From contig NZ_CP022390.1 of NCBI RefSeq assembly GCF_003076515.1, positions 620,001-684,000 on the forward strand: DNA of 64,000 bases. Reading direction: 5' to 3'. Source of the stretch: Alcaligenes aquatilis (GTDB lineage: Bacteria; Pseudomonadota; Gammaproteobacteria; Burkholderiales; Burkholderiaceae_B). The translations under genes and the position numbers were made by a program. Below the pieces are notes generated by a model, which made no database searches, was not told the origin of the DNA, and saw nothing but the letters and a program-made list of their open reading frames with translations. Below are positions 54,305-63,518 of this stretch, piece by piece (within the stretch, counting starts at the first letter, position 1; the number at the start of each line of letters is the position of its first letter).

Positions 54305-55462
54305 ATGCAGTCCATCACGACCTTTAAATTGGCCTTGGTTTCGACAGCGGTTTTCGGTGCATTGGCGGCTAGCCCCGCCTTGGCCGCTGACAAAGTTATC
54401 AAGCTGGGTTTTGCGGCTCCCCTGACCGGCCCGCAAGCTCACTACGGTGAAGATATGCGCAACGGTCTGGTGCTGGCGCTGGAAGAGGCCAACGCCCAAA
54501 AGATTGAGATTGACGGTGCAACCGCCCGCTTTGAGCTGGTCGCCAAGGATGATCAGGCTGACCCGCGTACCGCCGTTCAGGTGGCTCAGCAAATTGTGGA
54601 CGATGAGGTGGATGGTGTATTGGGCCATTTCAACTCGGGCACCACCATTCCCGCCTCGCGTGTCTACAATGACGCGGGTATCCCCCAGATTGCCATGGCA
54701 ACCTCGCCTGAGTACACCCAGCAAGGTTACGACAACACCTTCCGCATGATGACCAGCGACACCCAGCAAGGTGCCGCTGTGGGTCAGTTCATCGTCAAGG
54801 ATCTGGCGGCCAAGAAAGTGGCGTTGATCGATGACCGGACCGCCTACGGTCAAGGTCTGACAGATCAGGTGGCCCGTGCGGTAGAAAAAGCCGGTGGCCA
54901 GATCGTCGCCCGTGAATACACCACGGACAAAGCCAACGACTTCACCTCTATTCTGACCAACATCAAATCCAAACAGCCCGATGCCATCTTCTTTGGCGGT
55001 CTGGATGCGCAGTCCGGCCCCATGAAGCGCCAGATGCAGACTCTGGACATTCAGGCACCGCTGGTTTCGGGCGAAATGACCCGCAGCGACACCTTCCTGC
55101 GCTTGGCTGGCAATGCGGCTGACGGCACCTACGCGTCCCTGGCCGGTGTGCCGCTGTCCACCATGGCCGCTGGTGAGAAGTTCGCCAAGGACTACCAGGC
55201 CCGCTTCAAGGCTGATCCTGGTGTTTACGCGCCTTACGCGTATGACGGTGCCTGGAACATGATCACCGCCATGAAAGAAGCGGGTTCCTCCAAAGCAGAA
55301 GACTATCTGCCCAAGCTGGCCGCCTTGAAACGCAACGGCGCTACCAGCAACAACATTGCCTACGACCAGAACGGCGACTTGAAAGAAATTGCCGTCACCA
55401 TCTATGAAGTGAAAGATGGTAAGTGGACGATGGTAAAAACCATGGTCAGTCAGGCTAACTAA
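54305..55462 (+). CDS. livK: Branched-chain amino acid ABC transporter substrate-binding protein
   Basis: 385 residues. Sec signal peptide MQSITTFKLALVSTAVFGALAASPALAA, cleavage near residue 27. The mature protein is LivJ/LivK-like: DKVIKLGFAAPLTGPQAHYGEDMRNGLVLALEEANA, DDQADPRTAVQVAQQIVDDEVDGVLGHFNSGTTIPASRVYNDAGIPQIAMATS. It binds branched-chain or other amino acids for LivHMGF. GGAG lies seven bases before the ATG at 54305. It follows putA by 128 bases with no terminator seen, so readthrough is possible. Confidence 0.93.
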   Translation: MQSITTFKLALVSTAVFGALAASPALAADKVIKLGFAAPLTGPQAHYGEDMRNGLVLALEEANAQKIEIDGATARFELVAKDDQADPRTAVQVAQQIVDDEVDGVLGHFNSGTTIPASRVYNDAGIPQIAMATSPEYTQQGYDNTFRMMTSDTQQGAAVGQFIVKDLAAKKVALIDDRTAYGQGLTDQVARAVEKAGGQIVAREYTTDKANDFTSILTNIKSKQPDAIFFGGLDAQSGPMKRQMQTLDIQAPLVSGEMTRSDTFLRLAGNAADGTYASLAGVPLSTMAAGEKFAKDYQARFKADPGVYAPYAYDGAWNMITAMKEAGSSKAEDYLPKLAALKRNGATSNNIAYDQNGDLKEIAVTIYEVKDGKWTMVKTMVSQAN

Positions 55463-55590
55463 GCGCGTTTGATCCTGCAGTTTGAGCCCTATGGGGCTCA
55501 TCTTTACCGTGGCCTGTGTTTGGCAGGCCCACGCTCCCTGTTCTATCGCCATGCGCCAGGGCAGGGAGCAATGACCACGAGTCCCAATCT

Positions 55591-56523
55591 ATGGAAATCC
55601 TGATACAACAACTAATAAATGGCCTGACCGTGGGCAGTGTCTACGCCCTGGTGGCGCTGGGCTACACCATGGTGTATGGAATTATTGGCCTGATTAATTT
55701 TGCGCACGGTGATGTCGTCATGGTTGGGGCGATGCTGGCTACGACAGTGGTGTTGTCGTTGGTCGGCGCGGACCCGGCAGGGCTGTCCGCCTGGCTGATG
55801 GTGGGACTGGCTCTTCTGGCCGCGATTCCGGTCTGCATGGGCATAGGCTGGACGGCAGAGCGTTATGCCTATCGTCCCTTGCGTCGTGCTCCCCGTCTGG
55901 CGGCATTGATCACGGCTATCGGTGTGTCCTTTATTGTGCAGAATCTGGCCATGATGATCTGGGGGCGCAATTATTTGAGCTTCCCGCACATTATTGAGCC
56001 GATGGTGTTCCAACTGGGCGAAGCGCGCATCAGCTTGCTGCAAATTCTGATTATTGTTGGTGCCGCTGCGATCATGTCCGGCCTGATGGTGCTGGTGCAC
56101 CGTACCCGTCTGGGCACGGCCATGCGTGCCACCGCCCAGAACCGGGAAGTGGCCGGTTTGATGGGGGTGAACATCAATACGGTGATCTCCGCAGCCTTTG
56201 TGATTGGCTCGGCCTTGGCGGCTGTCGCAGGCGTCATGATCGTGACCTACTACGGTGTTGCCCAATACACCATGGGCTTCATGCTGGGCCTGAAAGCCTT
56301 TACAGCCGCTGTTTTGGGTGGCATTGGCAATTTGGGCGGCGCCATGCTGGGGGGCTTGCTGCTGGGCCTGATCGAAGCTTTGGGCGCTGGCTATATCGGT
56401 GACCTGACCAATGGGGTCTTTGGCAGTAACTATCAGGATGTGTTCTCTTTTATCGTGCTGATCCTGGTGCTGATTTTCCGTCCCTCGGGCTTATTGGGTG
56501 AACGTGTGGGAGATCGCGCATGA
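55591..56523 (+). CDS. livH: Branched-chain amino acid ABC transporter permease LivH
   Basis: 310 residues, about eight transmembrane helices. Starts MEILIQQLINGLTVGSVYALVALGYTMVYGIIGLINFAHGDVVMVGA, the canonical LivH opening. The conserved cytoplasmic loop has GTAMRATAQNREVAGLMGVN. The ATG at 55591 is the family start. It is 128 bases after livK and overlaps livM by four bases. Confidence 0.96.
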   Translation: MEILIQQLINGLTVGSVYALVALGYTMVYGIIGLINFAHGDVVMVGAMLATTVVLSLVGADPAGLSAWLMVGLALLAAIPVCMGIGWTAERYAYRPLRRAPRLAALITAIGVSFIVQNLAMMIWGRNYLSFPHIIEPMVFQLGEARISLLQILIIVGAAAIMSGLMVLVHRTRLGTAMRATAQNREVAGLMGVNINTVISAAFVIGSALAAVAGVMIVTYYGVAQYTMGFMLGLKAFTAAVLGGIGNLGGAMLGGLLLGLIEALGAGYIGDLTNGVFGSNYQDVFSFIVLILVLIFRPSGLLGERVGDRA

Positions 56524-57626
56524 GTCTGAATCAAACCCTAAGTGGCGCTGGCTCCAAACAGCGTCCCGCAACACCCGCTAAAGTCTGGGTCGGTGCGCTT
56601 CTTATCGGTGTGGTGCTGGCCATTCTGCCGTTTGTTTTGGGGATGGCCGGTCAAAGCTGGGTCCGCACGCTGAACTTTGCCCTGCTGTATGTGATGCTGG
56701 CCCTGGGCCTGAACATTGTGGTGGGCTTTGCGGGTTTGCTGGATCTGGGCTATATCGCCTTCTATGCCGTTGGGGCCTATGTCTGGGCCATGTTGGCCTC
56801 ACCACATTTTGGTCTGCACTTGCCGTTCTGGATGGTGCTGCCAGCCGGGATCGCCTTGGCGGCCGTATTCGGTGTGCTGCTGGGCTTTCCGGTGCTGCGC
56901 TTGCGAGGCGACTATCTGGCCATTGTGACGCTGGGATTCGGAGAAATTATCCGTATCTTCATGAATAACCTGGATGCGCCCGTCAATATCACCAACGGCC
57001 CGCAAGGGATCAACCGGGTCGATACCTTCAAGATTGGCGACTTCATTTTCGGCAAGGCGGAAACCCTGTTTGGCATACGGATTACCGGGCCAGAGAAATA
57101 CTATTACCTGCTCCTGCTGATCACGCTGTTGATTGTGTTTATCTGCGTACGCTTGCAGCACTCCCGTATTGGCCGTGCCTGGGAAGCCATTCGTGAAGAC
57201 GAAATCGCGGCCAAGGCCATGGGGATCAATACCCGTAACGTCAAACTGCTGGCGTTTGCGATGGGTGCAACGTTTGGTGGCGTGGCAGGGGGCTTGTTTG
57301 CCTCCATGCAAGGCTTCGTCAGCCCAGAGAGTTTCAGCCTGACCGAATCGATCTCCGTGCTGTGCATGGTGGTGCTGGGCGGCATGGGCCATATCCCTGG
57401 TGTGATCGTGGGGGCCTTGCTGCTCTCCGTATTCCCGGAGCTGTTGCGCTCGGTTGTGGTTCCGCTGCAGCAAAGCGTGTTTGGTGATGTGATTCTGGAT
57501 CCGGACGGCATTCGTATGCTGCTGTTTGGCTTTGCCCTGGTACTGGTCATGATCTATCGCCCTGAAGGCCTGTGGCCCTCTGCGGTGCGTCGTCGTGAGC
57601 GCAAAATGAAGCAGGTGCAAGCATGA
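56520..57626 (+). CDS. livM: Branched-chain amino acid ABC transporter permease LivM
   Basis: 368 residues, about nine to ten helices. The first about 25 residues are soluble; then ALLYVMLALGLNIVVGFAGLLDLGYIAFYAVGAYVWAML and SRIGRAWEAIREDEIAAKAMGINTRNVKLLAFAMGA, the LivM signature. It partners LivH. Overlaps both neighbours by four bases (ATGA), so the operon is tightly coupled. Confidence 0.96.
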   Translation: MSLNQTLSGAGSKQRPATPAKVWVGALLIGVVLAILPFVLGMAGQSWVRTLNFALLYVMLALGLNIVVGFAGLLDLGYIAFYAVGAYVWAMLASPHFGLHLPFWMVLPAGIALAAVFGVLLGFPVLRLRGDYLAIVTLGFGEIIRIFMNNLDAPVNITNGPQGINRVDTFKIGDFIFGKAETLFGIRITGPEKYYYLLLLITLLIVFICVRLQHSRIGRAWEAIREDEIAAKAMGINTRNVKLLAFAMGATFGGVAGGLFASMQGFVSPESFSLTESISVLCMVVLGGMGHIPGVIVGALLLSVFPELLRSVVVPLQQSVFGDVILDPDGIRMLLFGFALVLVMIYRPEGLWPSAVRRRERKMKQVQA

Positions 57627-58459
57627 GTCTGACCATGAACCAACACGTAAAAGACGGTGAGGTGCTGCTGCAGGCAGAAGGCTTGTCCAAACGCTTCGGT
57701 GGTTTGCAGGCCTTGTCCGACGTCAGTTTCAGCATTCGCAAGGGCGATATCTACGGTCTGATCGGTCCGAACGGAGCGGGTAAAACCACGCTGTTCAATG
57801 TGATGACGGGCTTGTACATCCCCGAGTCGGGCCGCTGTGCCTTTGCCGGTCGCAACCTGACCGACTGCAAACCCCATCAAATCGCTGAGTCCGGTTTTGC
57901 GCGTACCTTCCAGAACATCCGCTTGTTCGGCAGCCTGTCTGCCCTGGAAAACGTCATGATCGGCCGCCACGTCCGCACCCGTGCTGGCGTGCTGGGGGCC
58001 GTGATGCGTAATCGTGCTACCCGTCAGGAAGAAGAGCAGATCGAGGCCCGCGCCTACGAGCTGCTGGATTACGTCGGCATTGCCCAGCACGCCAACGAGA
58101 TTGCGCGCTCCCTGTCCTATGGCGACCAACGTCGCCTGGAAATCGCCCGTGCACTGGCAACGGATCCTATGCTGTTGGCACTGGACGAACCCGCTGCCGG
58201 CATGAACCCGTCCGAGACTGTCGTCCTGCGCCAATTGATTGAAAAAATCCGTGGTGACGGCATTACCGTCCTGCTGATCGAACACGATATGAAGCTGGTG
58301 ATGGGCCTGTGTGATCGAGTTCTGGTGCTGGAGTATGGAAAGGTACTAGCCGAAGGCAAACCCGCCCAAGTCCAACACAACCCGCGTGTGATTGAAGCCT
58401 ATCTGGGCGCAGGTGCCGCCAAAGACATGGGTATTACCGTTGAAGAGGAAAAGTCATGA
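57623..58459 (+). CDS. livG: Branched-chain amino acid ABC transporter ATPase LivG
   Basis: 278 residues. Walker [18 protein letters not shown]-loop [19 protein letters not shown], signature [16 protein letters not shown], Walker [16 protein letters not shown], and the Liv-type C-terminus [28 protein letters not shown]. Energises import together with LivF. Starts within the livM stop (ATGA); a second in-frame ATG lies four codons in. Confidence 0.96.
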   Translation: MSLTMNQHVKDGEVLLQAEGLSKRFGGLQALSDVSFSIRKGDIYGLIGPNGAGKTTLFNVMTGLYIPESGRCAFAGRNLTDCKPHQIAESGFARTFQNIRLFGSLSALENVMIGRHVRTRAGVLGAVMRNRATRQEEEQIEARAYELLDYVGIAQHANEIARSLSYGDQRRLEIARALATDPMLLALDEPAAGMNPSETVVLRQLIEKIRGDGITVLLIEHDMKLVMGLCDRVLVLEYGKVLAEGKPAQVQHNPRVIEAYLGAGAAKDMGITVEEEKS

Positions 58460-59193
58460 GCACAGAACCGTTGATGCTGGATATTCGGGGTCTGGATGTA
58501 GCTTATGGCGGCATTCGGGCGGTACGCGGCCTGGACCTGCGAGTGGGCAAGGGTGAACTGGTTTGCTTGATTGGTGCCAACGGCGCCGGTAAAAGCACCA
58601 CGCTGCGAGCGATCACAGGCCTGGTGCCTGCGGCTGCAGGACAGATCGAACATCAAGGTGAAAGCATCATCGGCCTGCCATCGCACCAACTGGTGCGCCG
58701 TGGGGTGGTCATGGTGCCAGAAGGGCGGGGGATTTTTCCGCAACTGACGATCGAAGAAAACCTGGCCATGGGGGCGTATACCCGTAAGGACCACCACGAA
58801 GTCCGCCAGGATATCGAGCGTATCTATACCTTGTTCCCGCGTCTGGCCGAGCGTAAGAAACAATCGGCAGGGACTTTGTCCGGTGGGGAGCAGCAGATGG
58901 TGGCCATGGGACGAGCCATGATATCCCGGCCTTCATTGCTGCTGCTGGATGAGCCGTCCATGGGCTTGGCGCCGATCATGGTTGAACGGATTTTTGAACT
59001 GATCCAGACGATTGCTAAAGAAGGCGTGACGATTTTGCTGATTGAGCAGAATGCGCGCTTGGCTTTAGAACTTGGGGATCGAGGCTATGTGATGGAATCA
59101 GGCCAGATTATCCTGGAAGGCCCGGCTGCGCAGTTGCTGCATGACCCGAAGGTGAGGGCGGCTTATCTGGGGGAAGAGGATTTTGCTGCGTAA
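58456..59193 (+). CDS. livF: Branched-chain amino acid ABC transporter ATPase LivF
   Basis: 245 residues. Walker A GANGAGKSTTLRAITG, signature LSGGEQQMVAMGRAM, Walker B LLLLDEPSMGLAPIMVERIFE, and LLIEQNARLALELGDRGYVMESGQIILEG as in LivF. Last gene of the liv operon, overlapping livG by four bases. A terminator lies 23 bases after its stop. Confidence 0.96.
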   Translation: MSTEPLMLDIRGLDVAYGGIRAVRGLDLRVGKGELVCLIGANGAGKSTTLRAITGLVPAAAGQIEHQGESIIGLPSHQLVRRGVVMVPEGRGIFPQLTIEENLAMGAYTRKDHHEVRQDIERIYTLFPRLAERKKQSAGTLSGGEQQMVAMGRAMISRPSLLLLDEPSMGLAPIMVERIFELIQTIAKEGVTILLIEQNARLALELGDRGYVMESGQIILEGPAAQLLHDPKVRAAYLGEEDFAA

Positions 59194-59215
59194 GTAGGAT
59201 TCAGGGTTGAAGAAA

Positions 59216-59253
59216 AAGCCAATCAGCTTTGGGTTGATTGGCTTTTTTTTTGT
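59216..59253 (+). terminator. Terminator of the liv operon
   Basis: AAGCCAATCA (59216-59225), loop GCTTTGGGT, TGATTGGCTT (59235-59244), followed by a T-run. Confidence 0.9.
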
Positions 59254-59405
59254 GCTGAGTCTTACTTAGTGACGCAGATTAACGTATAGGTGTCTGCTTT
59301 CGACCCTAAGCGGTAATTGACGACATTATGGAGAAGCTAACGTTTAGCAACGTTTGTATTCACCGGTATGCGGGGCTTTTCGCGCAAGTCCAGTGGAATG
59401 ATTGG

Positions 59406-60545
59406 TTAGTCCTGAGGCACATTTGCAGATTTTTTCGATACCGTAGAAGCTCTGTGCATTACCCGAGCGACGGTCATGGCTCTATCCCAGTCGATCATTT
59501 CGAAGAATGAATCTTGTGCGAATTTACGCTCAAAGGAGGCGATGAAGGAGTCAAGCCACATGTGGTACTCCCAGCCAGCTCGCGTAAGCAATGCAAGAGC
59601 TTTGAATTCGACAGAAATGCGTACTTCTATCTGATAGACGCTTAATGAGAGCTGATCTTCCTCCTCTAAGTAAAGCTTTTCAAACCCTCTCGGAAGATTT
59701 GCATTAACACCAGGAAAGCTCACTTCCAAATGCAAGCAAAATTTCGGTGTGTCTATTTCAATTCGCCGCTCAGATATACGCGTGACTGTTGCTTCGCTAG
59801 GCAGAACCAGGTCGAAGGACTCAAAGCGAACATTGTTTGGGCCATAGGAAACTACGATCCTCCCGTGATTCGGTTTGTCTGACATGGCTGAATCTACAAA
59901 GGCAGGCCGTTCTATCATTGGCCTAGAAAACGTATCTAGAAATCTGTTCTTGAAAAGAACGGATGGAACGTCTTCTCTGCCGAACTCCACGAGAAGAGCA
60001 TCGTCGAATGGAGGTTGGTTAAAGAAGTCCTTGAGATGGGTTGAAAGCATGTCGAGAAGATAGTACTCAGTGGCTTCCGCAATCAGAGCTTTCGAGGCGA
60101 CGTTCTTAAAATTCAGTTTCTGAGAGTCCTTGTCATACTCAATAATTCCGGAGAGTGGTTCTTTATCCCAGAGTTTTTTTATTGCTTCATTCTCAGCAAA
60201 TAGACTCTGCAAGTAGCTGGTTAATGACTCAGAGAAATCGTAGCGAGGGATCTTGACAAGAATATTTTCGTTCTTTCTGTAGGCAAACAATCCCTCAAAC
60301 GAGCGTTGAACACGTCGCTTTTCAATAAACTTTCGAGAGATAAGTGCAAATGCGAGGAGCACCATAGACAGGCCCAGTAAAAGGAGCCCTTCATTTGAAA
60401 TCCCGAGAATGGCCGCCATTGCTGAGGCGAGAACGTTAACGCCCAATGCAAGCAATACGGTAGCTACAAAAAGCTCTGCCAATGCGCCCCTTCCAGCTAG
60501 GATTTCTTCGACGATGCTAGAGCGGTGAGGTGATTTTGTTCTCAT
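59406..60545 (-). CDS. Unknown membrane-anchored protein
   Basis: 379 residues, no recognised family. Residues about 20-72 hold two hydrophobic helices (ELFVATVLLALGVNVLASAMAAIL and GLLLLGLSMVLLAFALIS), followed by the basic RKFIEKRRVQR. The rest, about 75-379, is a mixed alpha/beta soluble domain, probably cytoplasmic given the basic stretch after helix two. Codons use more A/T than the neighbouring operons, which suggests recent acquisition. It is monocistronic with A/T-rich flanks and no partner gene. A function cannot be proposed. Confidence 0.75.
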   Translation of the reverse strand: MRTKSPHRSSIVEEILAGRGALAELFVATVLLALGVNVLASAMAAILGISNEGLLLLGLSMVLLAFALISRKFIEKRRVQRSFEGLFAYRKNENILVKIPRYDFSESLTSYLQSLFAENEAIKKLWDKEPLSGIIEYDKDSQKLNFKNVASKALIAEATEYYLLDMLSTHLKDFFNQPPFDDALLVEFGREDVPSVLFKNRFLDTFSRPMIERPAFVDSAMSDKPNHGRIVVSYGPNNVRFESFDLVLPSEATVTRISERRIEIDTPKFCLHLEVSFPGVNANLPRGFEKLYLEEEDQLSLSVYQIEVRISVEFKALALLTRAGWEYHMWLDSFIASFERKFAQDSFFEMIDWDRAMTVARVMHRASTVSKKSANVPQD

Positions 60546-61078
60546 AAGGGCTAACTATAAATTTGGGTAGCAATTTTGCCGTATAAGATTTCGGCTCGAA
60601 TCACGAGGCGACTGGCTCCTAGCCTAGGTTTTCAAGGGTTTTTACCCTACCAAATGGGGAATGAAAAGCAGCAGCACACAAATGCCCCCGTAAGCATACA
60701 GTTGTAGGGCGCGAGCAGCAGCTTTTGGGCTTATTTGCTGACCGTCAGCTTCTGGCCGAAAGCAGACAGAATAATAACTAACAAAAAGAAATGTGTCTCT
60801 ACATCGAATAAATAGAAAACTGAATCGTTCGGTGGCATTGGATAATGGTTTTTTGTAGATAGCTATTTGTTGGTAGATACATACGATGCAAATAGTCGTT
60901 AGGAGTTTTGAGCGGACTCTAGGGGGGACTGTAAACCTTTAAAAAACCAGTTTTGATATGTCTGATAGGCAGCTATGTGGATAGGGCGAGCTTGCTCTAT
61001 CCAAAAAAATAGTGAGTTGTAATGGTACTTCTATGTGAACGACTCGGTTGTAAAGCTCCACTAAGAAGAATACAAACG
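60546..61078. other. A/T-rich accessory intergenic DNA
   Basis: About 530 bases with no convincing gene. It contains an imperfect hairpin from GGATAG to CTATCC around 60977-61000 that is followed by A7. The stretch 60726-60770 (GCTGACCGTCAGCTTCTGGC region) looks like debris from another context. Composition differs from the housekeeping part of the window. Confidence 0.45.
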
Positions 61079-61442
61079 GATTCAGGAATTACCGGACGAC
61101 GCGCGTTAATCTGTGGGGCGTCGAGTGGTTTGGGGCTGGCGTGTGCCCAGGCACTAGCCGCTGAAGGCGTGCAAGTCACCCTGGTATCTCGCAGCGAACA
61201 CAAGTTGCAAGAAGCCGCCAAACAGATTGAAGCCTCTATTGGTGCCGCAGCCAAATGGATTGCCGCCGATCTTTCTCAGGCGGCCGACAGAAAAACCGTA
61301 GCTGCCGCGTGCTCGGACATCGACATTCTGGTGACCAATGCGGGCGGGCATCCGTCTATGCCTTTTGCTCAGTTGGAGACTTCTCATTGGCAAGCCGCTC
61401 TGGAGCAAAACTTCCTTGCTGCAGTCGAGTTAATTCAGGCTG
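61079..61442 (+). pseudogene. Short-chain dehydrogenase fragment, truncated at both ends
   Basis: The reading frame contains the N-terminal half of an SDR: GITGRRALICGASSGLGLACAQALAAEGVQVTLVSRSEHKL, then DIDILVTNAGGHPSMPFAQLETSHWQAALEQNFLAAVELIQAV. The Tyr-x3-Lys active site and the C-terminal half are missing. After about 61442 the frame continues for 27 unrelated residues to TGA at 61523-61525. Upstream of the SDR homology, no proper start codon or ribosome site fits. Both breaks suggest rearrangement. It cannot be an active dehydrogenase. Confidence 0.7.
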
Positions 61443-61525
61443 TATGCGCGCTAGGGCCGATGTTTGTTGGGCGTAGTTGTTGGGCGAAAGGTTTAGGAGT
61501 CGTGGGTCTTAGCGTGGGTAGCTGA

Positions 61526-61551
61526 GAGAGTGTCGGAAATTTTGTGTTCGG
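61526..61551. mobile_element. Possible IS256-family terminal inverted-repeat remnant
   Basis: The 26 bases starting GAGAGTGTCGGAAATTTTGTG resemble the terminal repeats of IS256-family elements, which share a TGTC-GG-AATTTTGTGT core. It lies just beyond the break in the SDR fragment. No second end or transposase is seen, so this would be a solo remnant. Family assignment is from memory of the end consensus. Confidence 0.25.
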
Positions 61552-61580
61552 GCCTATGATTGCCAAAGAACGAACTGCAA

Positions 61581-62270
61581 TTAAGCAGCAACGCCAAACA
61601 AGGCACCGACGCCAGCCGTCAGTCCCATCGCCAATGCCCCCCAGAAGGTCACGCGGGCGGTCGAGACAAATAGAGGAGCGCCGCCTGCCTTGGCAGCGAT
61701 CAAGCCTAACAGTGCCAGAAAAAGCAGTGAGCTGCCTGCGACATACCACATGAGTGTAGCCGTTGGCAGCAGCAGAACCACAAGCAAAGGAAGCAGGGCG
61801 CCGGCTGCAAACGTCGTAGCGGAGGCCAGTGCAGCCTGTACCGGTTTGGCCGCCAAGGTCTCGGATATGCCAAGCTCGTCTCGTGCATGGGCCCCGAGTG
61901 CGTCGTGAGCCATGAGCTGGGTCGCTACATTTGAAGCCAGGTTTTCATCCAAGCCCCGATTGACATAAATAGCAGTGAGCTCTGCATGTTCTTGTTCGGG
62001 GTCCTTAGCCAACTCTGCCTTCTCGCGGGCCAGATCCGCATTCTCTGTATCGGCTTGGGAGCTGACCGACACATACTCACCCGCCGCCATAGACATGGCC
62101 CCAGCGACCAGGCTGGCAACGCCGGCCACAAGAATGCTCTTTGCGCTTGCTCCTGTGGCGGCCACACCCAAGACCAAGCTTGCTGTAGAGACAATCCCGT
62201 CATTCGCACCAAGAACCGCAGCACGAAGCCATCCTGTCCGGTGCGTCTTGTGTCTTTCTGTATGTCTCAT
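61581..62270 (-). CDS. VIT1/CCC1-family (iron/manganese) transporter
   Basis: 229 residues. N-terminal WLRAAVLGANDGIVSTASLVLGVAATG and SLVAGAMSMAAGEYVSVSSQADTENADL are diagnostic of the VIT family. The cytoplasmic loop carries the acidic pattern EKAELAKDPEQEHAELTAIYVNRGLDENLASNVATQLM, which in relatives binds metal. Three hydrophobic helices follow to the C-terminus, five in total. Eukaryotic relatives load iron or manganese into vacuoles; bacterial ones probably export Fe2+ or Mn2+. Metal specificity is inferred. The closest iron genes, bfr and sodB, are about 20 kb away. Confidence 0.9.
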   Translation of the reverse strand: MRHTERHKTHRTGWLRAAVLGANDGIVSTASLVLGVAATGASAKSILVAGVASLVAGAMSMAAGEYVSVSSQADTENADLAREKAELAKDPEQEHAELTAIYVNRGLDENLASNVATQLMAHDALGAHARDELGISETLAAKPVQAALASATTFAAGALLPLLVVLLLPTATLMWYVAGSSLLFLALLGLIAAKAGGAPLFVSTARVTFWGALAMGLTAGVGALFGVAA

Positions 62271-62790
62271 GGGTAGACCCAGGTTGATGTGTGATTACGT
62301 ACTGAACCGGTGGTGTGACGAATGACCCGCTTACGTTAAGCACGCGCTTTCAGTCTCGGCATGTAATTAGAAAGTATTTGGATCAATAGTAATTCGATGT
62401 TGACGCTAACAGTCTCTTCAGTACCTTGTTTTTAGCAGGAAACGGCGGTGAATCCATATACAAAATCCTTCCTTTGTTCCTGACTGACGTTAGCCAGACT
62501 GGCAATGTTAAATTCGCCGTCTGTCTGTTTGAGTAAAGCTTGGGTTCAAGCAAGCCTGGAACGGACGACCTAGCAATGTGGGTGCCGCAACGTGATCATT
62601 TTAAGTGGCTGCGGGAAGGCATGGTTCTGTCTCGCAACGGCATGGACGACGATCTCGGCAGCCGTCGCAGGCCTTGATCGGCATACTTACCAGCAGCCGT
62701 TTGGTAAGCTGGTGATTGGCATCGTTAGCGAGTAAGACCTCGTTGGCGTGACTGCTTGCTTTCCTATCCTCCATTCAAAGAAGGTGCTCC
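62271..62790. other. Gap upstream of the DJ-1 gene
   Basis: About 520 bases without a recognised gene. A 33-codon frame (62576-62677, MWVPQRDHFKWLREGMVLSRNG...) has gene-like codons but no family or ribosome site. CTTACCA/TGGTAAG (62686-62692, 62702-62708) is a 7 bp inverted repeat. TTGGCG (62743) and TATCCT (62765) with a 16-base spacer are a weak promoter candidate for the DJ-1 gene. Confidence 0.4.
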
Positions 62791-63468
62791 ATGAAGATTT
62801 TGATGATTCTTACTTCGCACGATCAACTGGGCAACACTGGCCAAAAAACGGGTTTCTGGCTGGAGGAGTTCGCCGCGCCTTACTACGTCTTTAAGGACGC
62901 GGGCGCGCAGATCACGGTCGCCTCGCCGCAGGGTGGACAAGTGCCACTGGACCCAAAGAGCGATGATCCAGCGGCGCAAACCGATGACACCCGCCGTTTC
63001 AAGGATGATCCGACGGCTCAGTCCGTATTGGCCGAGACGCAAAAGCTCATGGACGTTGTGGCCACCGATTTTGATGCCGTGTTCTATCCGGGCGGCCATG
63101 GGCCTTTGTGGGATCTGGCCGAAGATCCCACATCGATCGCATTGATCGAAACCATGCTGGCCGCAGGCAAGCCGGTTGCTGCCGTCTGCCACGCTCCAGG
63201 CGTGTTGCGCCATGTGAAATCGGCTGACGGCACACCGCTGGTTCGAGGCAAGTCGGTTACAGGTTTTGCCAACAGCGAGGAAGAGGCTGTCGGTCTGACC
63301 GACGTCGTGCCATTTCTGGTGGAAGATATGTTGAAAGGAAATGGTGGCAATTACAGCAAAGGCAGCGACTGGCAACCTCATGTGGTCAGCGATGGCTTGC
63401 TGATCTCCGGTCAGAATCCGGCGTCATCCAGACCCGCCGCCGAGGCCTTGCTGAAGATGTTGGGGTGA
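62791..63468 (+). CDS. DJ-1/PfpI family protein (class I glutamine amidotransferase-like)
   Basis: 225 residues. MKILMILTSHDQLGNTGQKTGFWLEEFAAPYYVFKDAGAQITVASPQGGQVPLDPKSD and VFYPGGHGPLWDLAEDP, then the nucleophile elbow AVCHAPGVL with the reactive Cys. The TGFWLEE..APY pattern matches the Hsp31-like glyoxalase/deglycase-type members of DJ-1/PfpI, which detoxify methylglyoxal; the exact activity is inferred. GAAGG lies about six bases before the ATG. A 12 bp hairpin follows. Confidence 0.92.
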   Translation: MKILMILTSHDQLGNTGQKTGFWLEEFAAPYYVFKDAGAQITVASPQGGQVPLDPKSDDPAAQTDDTRRFKDDPTAQSVLAETQKLMDVVATDFDAVFYPGGHGPLWDLAEDPTSIALIETMLAAGKPVAAVCHAPGVLRHVKSADGTPLVRGKSVTGFANSEEEAVGLTDVVPFLVEDMLKGNGGNYSKGSDWQPHVVSDGLLISGQNPASSRPAAEALLKMLG

Positions 63469-63478
63469 ACCCGCCTAG

Positions 63479-63518
63479 CCAACGATGCTGTGAGCAGCAT
63501 CGTTGGTGCAGTGATTTT
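63479..63518 (+). terminator. Hairpin terminator after the DJ-1 gene
   Basis: CCAACGATGCTG (63479-63490), loop TGAG, CAGCATCGTTGG (63495-63506): a perfect 12 bp stem. The T5 run comes about ten bases later, so it is less tight than a classic terminator. Confidence 0.6.

Noticed and set aside
54284-55552. 422-codon minus-strand open frame opposite livK
   Set aside because: Shadow of the binding-protein gene; low-complexity His/Gly/Val composition and no family match.
62576-62677. 33-codon ORF upstream of the DJ-1 gene
   Set aside because: It reads like coding sequence but has no ribosome site, no family and no structural hint; too weak to list as a gene.
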